From the NCBI GenBank assembly GCA_037447655.1, contig JBBHKE010001079.1, forward strand, positions 1 to 59,074: a stretch of 59,074 nt of DNA, written 5' to 3'. The stretch's first letter is position 1. Every line of letters starts with the position of its first letter. Below the pieces are notes generated by a model. The model worked only from the letters and a program-made list of their open reading frames with translations, made no database searches and was not told the origin of the DNA. Positions 50,721-59,074 of this stretch are shown here, piece after piece. The position numbers and the translations under genes are program-made. Source of the stretch: Zygnema cylindricum (Eukaryota; Streptophyta; Zygnematophyceae; Zygnematales; Zygnemataceae).

Positions 50721-51784
50721 TTATATCATCACTCTCACTGAACTGAATCCCTTCCACCACTCCCATCTTTTTCATCTCTCTTAACTTATCTAGATTCACA
50801 TGCCCAAGCCTCTTATGCCACATCATAATATCATGAACACCAGCATAATAAATTTTCTTCTTTTCATTACTTAAAAAGCCTAAACATCCCATGGCTACCT
50901 TTCTCAGCAATGAAATAGACATCATCCTCAAAACTAGCAATAAAGACTCCTTCCCTAATGCTAGTAAAAAAAACCCTTATCATCTAATATTCATGTAGAG
51001 ATAAGATTTTTGTTCAGCTCCGAAATAAATAATACATCGGAGAATGTTAATATGGATGTCTTTCCTTCTACTAACACTTTTAGATCTACCGATCCTACAA
51101 GAGTAGTGGTGACTATCCTCCCATCCCCGTACTCTATCTCTACGGTGGGAATCTTTCTTATCTTAGTGAACAAGTGTCTATCCTTACACATGTGCATGGA
51201 GGCGCCTGAATCTACATTCCAGCCTGCTTCACCTTTCAATCCACCGTAAGCACATTTCTGCCTTCGTGGAATTTCGACCTCATTTTTCGCCTCCAACTCC
51301 TCATCCAAAAGGAGCTCATCGTCCTCGTCCTCGGATTCAGCCTCAAGTACCTGTGTGACAAGGGCCTTTTCTTTCCTCTCGGGGTACCACCGGTCTGCCC
51401 CTCCTATAACCGAAGCTCGGTTAGCTTAGTGCACTCTGCCATATAGTGCCCCGGTTTCTTACAAAAGTGACATAGTCCTTTGGGAGCCTTTGGTTCGAAC
51501 TCATCGGCCTGTTTTTTCTGCTCCCTACCCCCATAGTTTCCGACCGGTTTTCGAGAATCCGTGTTCCTCCAATCACTCGCTATTGCCAAGGCTTGGCCAC
51601 TCTTTCCTCCCCTTCGGATCTCAATTGTATTCTCTTGAACGAGAATCATCCCTACAACTGAGTTCCATATCCACCTTGAGTAAGGGAAGTCCTGCACACG
51701 GTAAACTATGTTCACGAACTCATCAGGTAACTTGATCAGTAAACAGTTAACCTTTTCTTTTTCACTAAAATCTTTTCCCGCACT
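50647..51784 (-). pseudogene. copia E Gag C-terminus, protease and pre-integrase
   Basis: Minus strand: Gag linker and knuckle CHFCKKPGHYMAEC (51715-51404), DEELEAKNEVEIPRRQKCAYGGL, protease WNVDSGASMHMC (51308-50991; Ile to Asn just before the active site), then after a frameshift HKRLGHVNLDKLREMKKMGVVEG and SGCAQGKAHRLPFPKS (50940-50647). A small deletion removes part of the MFRLILSNEKKK block near 50880. Confidence 0.88.
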
Positions 51785-52348
51785 CTATAGCTCCATGAAG
51801 AATGTAGCAAGCTCATTGCAAAAATCCAACATATTTCCCCCTTTGTATACATACTCCTTAACTTTCTGATCAGCCAACTGTTGTTGCTGAATCGTACCAC
51901 TTCGGTACATCTCTATGAGAGCCATCCAAAGATCGGATGCTCTTTCTACCTGCAAATGAGGACATGCAAGTCCTTGAGTGACATGGCGTAGGATGAAGTG
52001 CTTTGTTGAAGTCCCAGGTTTCAGTATCATTCTCCTCATTCCTCGGAATAGGTGACATGAATGTCCTGTTGGTGTGGTCGTCTCCTTCTCCTTTCCTTTG
52101 TCAACCACCTCTCCTTCTTTTGTTTCCTCCGTTGACGGTGGGTCCTCTTTCCTGGTGAATCTGGTTCCTCCAAACCCTGGAGGAATTCTAAGACTTGATG
52201 GACGTCCCAACCGTCCACTCACTATCCCCCTAAAACGTTTTTCACATAGAGTTCCTATCATCATACTTTCCCAGTATATGAAGACCATTCCATTAAAGAT
52301 TGGTACCCTAGAGGGTGGGCCCATAACCTGAAACTCTGAGACCTCCAT
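51785..52348 (-). pseudogene. copia E Gag N-terminal ORF
   Basis: 187 codons from ATG 52348 in the LTR (MEVSEFQ, then VMGPPSRVPIFNG from the PBS). It contains the same out-of-frame stretch as B (TGHSCHLFRGMRRMILKPGTST), then a 14-base deletion that removes the DFNNMAA codons and returns to the original frame at KHFILRHVTQGLACPHLQVERASDLWMALIEM. It ends at a stop where LQSAGK is expected. The shared frameshift shows common descent after the damage; the compensating deletion is unique to E. Confidence 0.88.
52314..52328 (-). other. primer-binding site of copia E
   Basis: Minus strand GGTTATGGGCCCACC, as in B and D. Confidence 0.78.
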
Positions 52349-53378
52349 AAGTCTTCAGAGTATACATCTTCCAAGAAGCCTCTTGGATAATCCTGACCCC
52401 TTTGTGTTCCAGCAAGAATAACTGCCACCCTGGCAGACAAAAACCCTAACCACCTACACCCTTGTAAAGGAAAGACTCCCCTGAGTCGGTAGCAAAAAGA
52501 ATCTCTGAATTTGCTCCCCTGAGCAGTAAGTTATGGAGTGTCAAAGTTGACTTTTTGTACAAAAGCTATCTGGGAGAGGGGGTCCTATCTTCTAATTTTT
52601 CTAAGTCCTATCTCTCTCACAGACTCTATCTACTGATGTTCGGTACCAATCAGAATTGAGTTCCGTACGCAAAAGTACAGCTGCCGGTGTACTTTATGTA
52701 CGGACATTGTACGACATGGCCAAAATGTCGACACATGTCAAATCCGGATTCGGTGCCATAATCTCCGGATATTCCACAATCCAACGGAATTTCGCCACGC
52801 GTCATCCGATGTGGCAATGGCCACAAACCGCCGAAATCTTCCTCCGCGATCTCGGCGCTAATCCCGACCGTCCGATTAAATTCGGATTTAATCATGACCG
52901 TAATAAATACATGCGGGGTATTTGTTTCACTTACGAAACAAATGCGCGGTACTGATTTTTGTCTGTACCGTAATTCGTACATTTATATATTACTGGATCT
53001 ATGTATCCCGTAATTTATTTCAATTAAATGATTTATCGCACGTATAATCATTTAAATAAATATCAAACTATATGATACGTAATGTTACGGCTAGACTTAA
53101 CGGCTAAGGCTACCGGCTATTTCCTGTCTGCCGGCCGGTAGGTACAAGGATCAAATCCTGCCGCCGGCACATACCTTTTAAATAAATAAATAAACCCTAA
53201 TATAAAATTCCCGTAAACCTCAGGATAGCCAAGGTAGCCATGGCTCTAGCTTCCTCTCCACTTTCTCAGTGACTGCGACAAGTTTGAGAGTTGGAGAGAG
53301 AAGTTAGAGATAGACTGCCTCGACTTCTATATTTCTTTTCAGACCTAGAAAATACTAATAAAACCATTAGTTTCTACA
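52329..53378 (-). repeat. 5' LTR of copia E
   Basis: 1,050 bp, TGTAGAAACTAATGG...GAGTTTCA in minus sense; complete landmark set, tRNA-like module at 53095-53168, GTAC cluster at 52662-52715, hairpins TGCTC-AGGG-GAGCA (52512-52525) and GTCAA-CT-TTGAC (52540-52551). Confidence 0.92.
53095..53168 (+). other. antisense tRNA-like module in LTR E (5')
   Basis: Plus strand: ACTTAACGGCTAAGGCTACC (53095-53114) and GGATCAAATCC (53148-53158). Confidence 0.55.
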
Positions 53379-53704
53379 TACTACACCAATCATATTACAC
53401 TTCTGTTCATAAAAGTACAGCTGCCGGTGTACTTTATGTACGGAATTTGTACAACATGGCCTAAATGCCGACACATGTCATATCCGGATTCGGTCTCGTA
53501 ATTCTCGGAGATGCCTCGATCCAACGTAATTTTGCTACGTGTATTCCGATGTGGTGATGACCACAAACTGCCGAGAATCTCTTCCGCGATCTCGGCTTTC
53601 TTTTCGGCCGTCTAATTGAATGCGAATTTCAATCGTAGCTGTCATAAATTCTTGTGCGGTATTCGTTTCGTAAAAGAAACAAAATGCTCGGTACTTGTTT
53701 CTTG
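53379..53704 (-). repeat. 5' LTR of copia D, piece 2
   Basis: Continues D's LTR: the GTAC cluster (53417-53455) and U3 down to GGTACTTGTTTCTTG, where LTR F begins. Confidence 0.75.
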
Positions 53705-53899
53705 TGTTGAAATTTATGTATTTTCTAGGTCTGTATTGGAAAAATAAATAGAGTAAGTCAGCAAAGGCATCATGCTTCTCGCTCAACTCTCTCCGGTCCC
53801 CATACTTGTTGCAGTCACTGAAGACCAAAGAGAGAGCTAGAGCCATGGTTGTCTAAAGAGGATAGACTAATTCGTAATTTGTACCAAAATGGTCGTGAC

Positions 53900-53965
53900 G
53901 GTTGCAGGATTACATCCTGGTACCTACATCCTACTACAAACGATAGCTTTAGCCAATAGCTTAGA
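53900..53965 (-). other. antisense tRNA-like module 1 in LTR F
   Basis: Minus strand: GCTATTGGCTAAAGCTATCG (A-box-like, 53941-53960) and GGATGTAATCC (53907-53917). Confidence 0.45.
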
Positions 53966-54052
53966 GTATACGCATATGTAGGGTATAATAGGAATTTGTA
54001 CATGGACAAAAAGAGAGTTCTAACAAACTAACAAATAACTAAAAACTGCTCT

Positions 54053-54120
54053 GCACCAGATTAGAACCTTGGTCTGTGGTTATATTTGTAGACTTAAGCC
54101 TTAACCAATAAGGCGTTATC
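54053..54120 (-). other. antisense tRNA-like module 2 in LTR F
   Basis: Minus strand: TTATTGGTTAAGGCTTAAG (A-box-like, 54092-54110) and GGTTCTAATCTG (B-box-like, 54058-54069). Confidence 0.5.
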
Positions 54121-54544
54121 GAAACGATACACGTGACGGGTTTCATAAATACATAAACATTAACGTAACAGCTAATTAACAGCAGACTAACCAAAAGGAG
54201 CAATTCCTGCATGTACGCGAATCGGAACCGTGTGACGGTCAGCATTATAGCCGCCACGCGAAGTTAGCTTTTGGCGGCATACGGAGATAGCGTCACGCGG
54301 TGCCACGTGGCGCCACATTATTTGATACCGGAGAAGATGGGAGGAGGAACCATGGCTTCCGATTTGACAGGTGTCACCTTGTAGACCTTGTCGTACAATG
54401 GTCGTACAATAAGTACATCCCCCATTGTACCTTCTTGTACTATATAGTGTTCCTATTGGACTAGGGTTTAGTAGTACGTAGTCATGAGTAGGCAGACTAA
54501 GACTTAGTGATATTTCGGTACCTCTCTCTAAGAGAGCTTGTAAC

Positions 54545-54630
54545 TATAAAAGTCATCTTTGACCAGCCATAACTTAATGCTCGGGTGAGCAAATTCAGTG
54601 ATTCTTTTTGCTGCGGACTCAGGGGAGTCC
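54545..54630 (+). promoter_or_regulatory. LTR F TATA box and three leader hairpins
   Basis: TATAAAA (54545-54551), GTCA-TCTT-TGAC (54552-54563), TGCTC-GGGT-GAGCA (54579-54592) and GGACTC-AGGG-GAGTCC (54615-54630). The clearest example of the full arrangement. Confidence 0.6.
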
Positions 54631-54893
54631 AAGCTACACAAGGGTGTAGTCGGTCAATGTCTTTGCGTGCCAGGGTGGCACTTATTCAGTGGGAAAGTCA
54701 AAGTGGGGAATATTGTCCAAAACACATATTGAAGTTTTGCATTTTGTGGTGGAACTGAGCACACATAAGGTCTTCTCTTCACAGGGGTGAAGGTATATTG
54801 GGGTTCTTATTATCAAGGGATCATTTATTTGGGTTTATATCAACTTGGAGTCGGCACTATCTAGATTAGCTTCTTTTGGATCTGCGAATTCTG

Positions 54894-55244
54894 TGTCCAA
54901 ACCAAAATCCGTACGTTTACATAACGAGATCTATGTAATTGTAAACATCCGCCGTTTAATGAATTTTCCTACGTGGTAACATATAAATACAAATCAAACC
55001 CAGTAGTATGTATCGGAACTTTTAGACTTAACGACTAAGGCTACCGGCTACCAAGGCTTTGACGGTCAGTAGGTACCAAGATCAAATCCTGTCACCAACA
55101 TACACCTTTTAGTAAATAAATCTTCCTATCTGTAAATTAACTAATCTATTTCCCGTAAACCTCTGGATAGCCTAGGTAGCCATGGCTCTAGCTTATATTC
55201 CAATTTAGACCTAGAAAAAAATAAAATAACCATCGATTTTTACA
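54894..55244 (-). repeat. 5' LTR of copia D, piece 3 (U3 start)
   Basis: Matches 40697-41131 of D's 3' LTR. The U3 start in minus sense is TGTAAAAATCGATGG. It includes the tRNA-like module 55024-55098 and the AGCCATGGCT block; the GTAGTCACTGA segment is deleted (about 55193). Confidence 0.78.
55024..55098 (+). other. antisense tRNA-like module in LTR D (5')
   Basis: Plus strand: ACTTAACGACTAAGGCTACC (55026-55045) and AGATCAAATCC (55079-55089). Confidence 0.5.
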
Positions 55245-56524
55245 AAAAACGATATTGGGGTATCATCAGTGGAAGAGTGAAACGTCCATCTCAGGGGACT
55301 CCACCAAGTTTTGATGGAGTGAGGTTTTCTGCAGCAGCATGTGCTCCAACGGAGGAGATAGATGATGGGGACAGCAGTGTGTCCGAAAATGGGAAAGGAA
55401 CGAAGACACCTCTAACTCCTATTGCCACGGCACCCGGAGCGCTGGTCGTGAAGACCGAGGAAAACGATATTCAAATGTGGGAGTATACCAACATGAATGT
55501 CACGCATTTCATTCTTAGGCACCTCACTCAAGCTCAGGCAACCTCTTATCTTCACATCTTCAAGACCGAGGATTTATGGATGACGTTAGTGTAAATCTAC
55601 AGAGCATGTACCATTGAGGAGCTCCAGCTGGTGGAGCAAAGGTTGGGGAGTTATACTTTCAAAAGAGGTAAGATGTTAGATTACTGTAATGATCTCTCTT
55701 GCCTTTATATAGAGATGGAGAGTGTCGCATGGACAGGCACAATGAAGAAGAAAGTTAACACTCACATTATGAAGCTACCTGAGGAGAATTAAACTATAGT
55801 GTACCGAATGCAAGAAATGGATGATAGCTCTTGGAAGTGGAACACCGTGGTCCGATTGATACTCGTGTAGGAGAACACCATCGAGATCCGCAGAAGAGGA
55901 AAGAGCATTCAAGCTCTAGCTGCCAGGACAGACCGGTAGAGGAAGGACCCGAAGAAGCCGTACAACAACTTCAATGGGGATCAATATGGAGAACCCATGC
56001 CTCCAAAGGGTCTTTGCCATTTCTGCAAAAAGCCAGAACACTTCATAGCTGATTGTATCAAGTTGTCCGAGCTGAGGCTCCAAGAAAACCGAGGAGGGGG
56101 TTCTTTTGGAGGGAAGATAAAGGCACTTGTGGTCACACGAGTGCAAGGAGAGGCCGAGGTGGATGAGTCTTCTAAGGAGGAGGATGGGGAGCTTCTCCTT
56201 GACGAGAACTTGGAGGAGAAGGAAATTCCTCAAAAACAGAAGTGTGCCCTTGGAGCCATTCGGGAAGATCTAGAGGAAAGATGGATCATCGATTCAAGTG
56301 CATCCATGCATATGTGCCGTGACAAGCATCTCTTCACTAAGCTAAGAAAGAGTCCTACTATAGAAACAGACTATGGGGATGGGAGAGTAGTTACCACAGA
56401 TCTAGTGGGCTCGGTAGATCTGAAAGTTTTAGTGGAGGGTAAGACTTGCATACTCACCTTCTCAGATGTGCTCTACATTCCTTTGCTGAGTAAAAAATCT
56501 TGTGTCTACTTCTGCATTAGATGA
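55245..56524 (+). pseudogene. copia H Gag and protease
   Basis: Starts in mid-Gag (RYWGIISGRVKRPSQG), right after D. Blocks: TEENDIQMWEYTNMNVTHFILRHLTQ (55277-55594), a stop, then IYRACTIEELQLVEQ, MLDYCNDLSCLYIEMES, several stops (55792, 55869, 55938), KGLCHFCKKPEHFIADC (knuckle intact; ORF 55997-56524), EEDGELLLDENLEEKEIP, and protease WIIDSSASMHMC, in which the DSGA glycine is Ser. The family is diverged from B/D/E (YIPLLSK where FISELNK is seen in B). The Gag start, PBS and LTR are missing on the left. Confidence 0.85.
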
Positions 56525-57590
56525 TAAGGATTTAATACCTTTACTAGAAACAGAGTCTTTACAGCTAAGTACGGAGATGAGGTCTATTTCACAGCAGATA
56601 AGGGTAGCCAAGGAATGTTTAGGATTAACCGGAGTAGTGAAAAGAAGAGTGCTTACTATTGTGGTGTCTCGAGCTTGATGATCTGACATAAGCGGTTGGG
56701 GCATGTGCATTTTGATAGACTAAGGGAAATGAAGTAGTTGGGTGTAATAGAAGGCATTCAGTTTGGGGATAATGAAATGATGGATGATTGTAGTGGCTGT
56801 GCCTAAGGTAAGGCTCACAAATTTCCCTTTCCCAAAACTGCAACATTTAGAGGTGAGAAAATACTACATTTTGTCCACACAGATATCTGGGGACCAGCCA
56901 AAATACGTTCGGTTGGGGGGAAGAGGTATATGTTGACAATTACTAATGATTGGTCCAAATATTCTAGAGTCTACTTCATGAAAACAAAGTCAAAAACACC
57001 AAAGTACTTCAAAGAATACCAAGCCTGGAGTTAAAAGTTGCACAGAACCCCCACTGAGAGAATAAGAAGTGATAATTGGGGAAAGTACACCTCTAACCAG
57101 TTTGAAGAATAATTAAGAGATGAGGGAGTCCAGCATCAGAAAAATGTACCGAATAATCCAGAACAAAATGGGGTAGCTGAGAGGTTGAACCGAACTTTGG
57201 GAGATAGTGTGTGTAGTATGTTGGCAGATAAGAAAACAGGAAGAAGATTTTGGGCAGAAGCCATGAACTGTGCTAATTACATTAACAATAGAGTCCTCAC
57301 TATAGCCGTTAAAGGAATGACACCTTATGAGAGATGGGTTGGAAGGAAACCGAATATTTCTCACTTGAAAGTATTTCGTAGTCAAGTTTAGAGTCTTGAC
57401 ACAGGTAAGAAAAACTGGAAACTAGATGCTAAAGGGAAACCGGGATACTTTGTGGGATATGATGAGGATGTCAAGGGATATAGAGTTTATGACTTAGCTA
57501 AACTTGATATCATTCTGGTAAAGCATCTAGTTGTCATGGATGAAGAGAAGTCTTTTGATCCCTTCAAATACACTAAGAAAATCAGAATTC
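56525..57590 (+). pseudogene. copia H integrase
   Basis: HKRLGHVHFDRLREMK and DCSGCA (56690-56800) form the zinc-binding block; the core has HTDIWGPAK, RSDNWGKYTSNQFEE then a stop, and QNGVAERLNRTLGDSVCSML (57150-57240), then KPNISHLKVF and YFVGYDEDVKGYRVYD (57185-57590). At least six stops (e.g. 56685, 56735, 56804, 57033, 57110, 57389) are spread evenly, a sign of long neutral decay. Confidence 0.85.
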
Positions 57591-59074
57591 GTTTTTAGTC
57601 CGAGAGTGAGGAGGACTTAGATCTTCCCAGAATGGACACTAGTGAAAACGTGATTGCAGATTCAAGGGAGATCAAAGATGGGGGGGATATCTCAGAATCT
57701 CCTCATACGTCTACACACTCTAAAGAGAGAGAGGAAGAAGAGCCATAACCGATTTCCATCGATATGGGAGCAGAAGAGACAGTGCGGAGGAATCCAAGAC
57801 TTCCCTCCATTTCAGCTTCGGATTTTGAGGGAGGGCGGAGGAGCAAAATACGACTACAAGATAAGCAGGCTGCTCACAAGGTAACAAAGCTATCTCACTC
57901 AGATGAGCCTCAATCATACTCGGAGGTAATGGAAAGTCAAGAGAGAGATAGATAGGTGAGAGCCATAAATGATGAGATGGCTTCAATTATGGAGGCTAAT
58001 ACTTCGGAGCTGGTGGACTTTCCTCCAGACAAAAAACCTATCGGGTGCAATTGGGTATTTAAACTGAAGCTCAACCCAAAAAATACCATTGAGAGATATA
58101 AGGCTCGGTTGGTAGCAAAGGGGTTCACCCAAAAAAAAGGAATAGATTATGAGGAGACCTTTGCTCCTAGGTTTCTTTTCCCATCTGTAAGGATTCTCCT
58201 TAGTCTAGCAGCAGCGGATAACATGGATATTCACCAGATGGATATAAAGACCGCCTTCCTCAACGGTGAACTAGAGGAAGAAATTTTCATGCGGCAACCA
58301 GAGGGTTTTGTAGAGGAAGGAGAGGAGAGCAAAGTCTGCAGGCTCATAAAGTCCTTATATGGACTGAAGCAGGCTCCCAGAAAATGGAACAAGAATCTAG
58401 ATGAGTTCCTCACCTGTCAAGGATATGTTCGGATCAGTTCTGAACATTCTATTTATATGTTTGAGGATGACAATGGTGTTATTTTTATTGCAATTTATGT
58501 AGATGATTTGCAGGTGTTAAGTAAGTCTATGGAAAAGATCAATAAGCTAAAGAAAAATCTTAGGAGCAAATTTGACATGAAGGATTTAGGGGAGGCTAAA
58601 TATATTTTGGGGATTCAAATGGAAAGAGATAGGAAGAAGAGGGTAATCAGACTTACTCAGAAAGAAGCTATCGGAAATATGGTTGAGAAATTTTAGATGG
58701 AAACTGCAAACAATTGTACCACTCCGATGGACTTGAAGAAAGTAAGGGATAGGAGTGTAGAAAAAGGAGTGAAGATTATAGATGATCATATGAGTCCAGA
58801 AGAGAGACAATTTATGAAGTCTATTCTTTACAGACAGGTTGTAGGAAGCTTGATTTACTTTATGAATTATACCATACCGGACACAACGGAAGCAGTCAGA
58901 GTCCTCAGTATGAGTCTCAATGATCCTAAGAAGAGAGACAGAGAGGTAGCCAAGAGAGTCATGAGATACTTGGTGGGAACCAGGGATTTATGGTTGCACT
59001 TGGGAGGGGAGCACACTGACATCACCACTTGGAGTGATGCGAGCTATGGGGATGCACCTATGAGTAGATGCACT
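57591..59074 (+). pseudogene. copia H RT and RNase H, cut by the window end
   Basis: After the variable linker (SISASDFEGGRRSK), a stop at 57953, then a 246-codon open frame 57956-58696: [83 protein letters not shown] and IAIYVDDLQVLSKS (YVDD), YILGIQMERDRKKRVI. A stop replaces Gln in EKFQM (58694-58696). RNase H begins (YRQVVGSLIYFMN, RYLVGTRDLWLHLGGEHTDITTWSDASYGD) and runs off the end at 59074. The RT core is better kept than the integrase. Confidence 0.9.

Larger units (their letters stand above)
47014..53378 (-). mobile_element. full-length copia element E
   Basis: 6,365 bp, almost exactly the length of B and the same subfamily: 5' LTR 52329-53378, PBS 52314-52328, gag-pol, 3' LTR 47014-47997. 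Flanks are TACTG (47009-47013) and TACTA (53379-53383), a 5-bp target duplication with one change. It lies inside the LTR of D. The LTRs are very similar apart from a ~66-bp deletion in the 3' LTR. Confidence 0.92.
53705..54893 (+). mobile_element. LTR F in LTR D
   Basis: About 1,189 bp on the plus strand, TGTTGAAATTTATG... with GTTGCAGTCACTGAAG and AGCCATGGTTGTC (53808-53856), two tRNA-like modules, a GTAC cluster (54390-54440), TATAAAA (54545) and hairpins. It lacks the last ~30 bases of the LTR (ends at CGAATTCTG), so the right target duplication cannot be read. It is closest to LTR G and the solo LTR at 42041 in layout. Confidence 0.78.
40696..55244 (-). mobile_element. copia element D with nested insertions
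   Basis: Minus-strand copia: partial 3' LTR (40696-41131), pol and gag (41132-46683, split by a solo LTR), PBS (46684-46698), 5' LTR in three pieces (46699-47013, 53379-53704, 54894-55244) separated by element E and LTR F. The pieces add up to about 990 bp, a normal LTR length. D lies between the end of G's 3' LTR and a 5'-truncated gag of element H, so its insertion was accompanied or followed by a deletion. Confidence 0.82.

Overview
This window is a eukaryotic, transposon-saturated intergenic region. I found no credible host gene, rRNA or functional tRNA. Almost everything is LTR retrotransposon sequence, mostly Ty1/copia, inserted into one another on both strands, plus one Ty3/gypsy element, one non-LTR (LINE-type) reverse transcriptase gene and one non-autonomous LTR element. 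The host is probably in the green-plant lineage, perhaps a streptophyte alga or early land plant. This is inference from three points: the copia primer-binding site (GGTTATGGGCCCACC) is, as I recall that tRNA, complementary to the anticodon arm of plant-type initiator tRNA-Met; the LTR promoters carry clusters of the SBP-box core GTAC; and the gypsy element carries a cytosine-methyltransferase domain of a kind I recall from charophyte retrotransposons. I cannot name the species.

Layout. 1-884: end of a + strand copia element and its LTR. 885-4411: minus-strand copia L (Gag-PR-IN) with its 5' LTR. 4412-15730: minus-strand copia M, split by a solo LTR (5769-6715) and by a gypsy element (7518-15365). 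15731-20778: copia N, an internal-deletion derivative whose 5' LTR is split by the non-autonomous LTR element C (18036-20747, TSD GGATC). 20779-24066: rearranged gag fragment, then copia O with its LTR. 24067-25375: no gene, purine-rich, with an inverted repeat. 25376-33612: LINE reverse transcriptase gene split by copia B (25653-32016, TSD CATAC). 33613-36138: LTR I (split by a solo LTR with TSD GTCAG), a gag start, and an opposed LTR fragment. 36139-40695: gag-only element G in LTR-internal-LTR arrangement. 40696-55244: copia D, holding a solo LTR (42041-43250, TSD TATTT), a full-length copia E (47014-53378) and LTR F (53705-54893). 55245-59074: + strand copia H, running off the window.

The two most notable systems are these. 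(1) The gypsy polyprotein order is protease, C5 DNA methyltransferase, reverse transcriptase/RNase H, integrase, PHD finger. A DNA-methylation writer and a histone-reader-type finger therefore sit in one retrotransposon, now inactivated. (2) The copia superfamily here primes from the anticodon arm of initiator tRNA. Because the anticodon CAU reads as ATG in its complement, the PBS itself supplies an in-frame Gag ATG. Its LTRs carry an antisense tRNA-like module (A and B boxes), a GTAC cluster, a TATA-like box in many copies, and tandem leader hairpins whose stems change in a compensatory way between subfamilies.

All coding regions are broken by stops or frameshifts. B and E look youngest (their LTR pairs are nearly identical by eye). 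The nesting gives a relative order: L, M, D and the LINE are older than the elements inside them.
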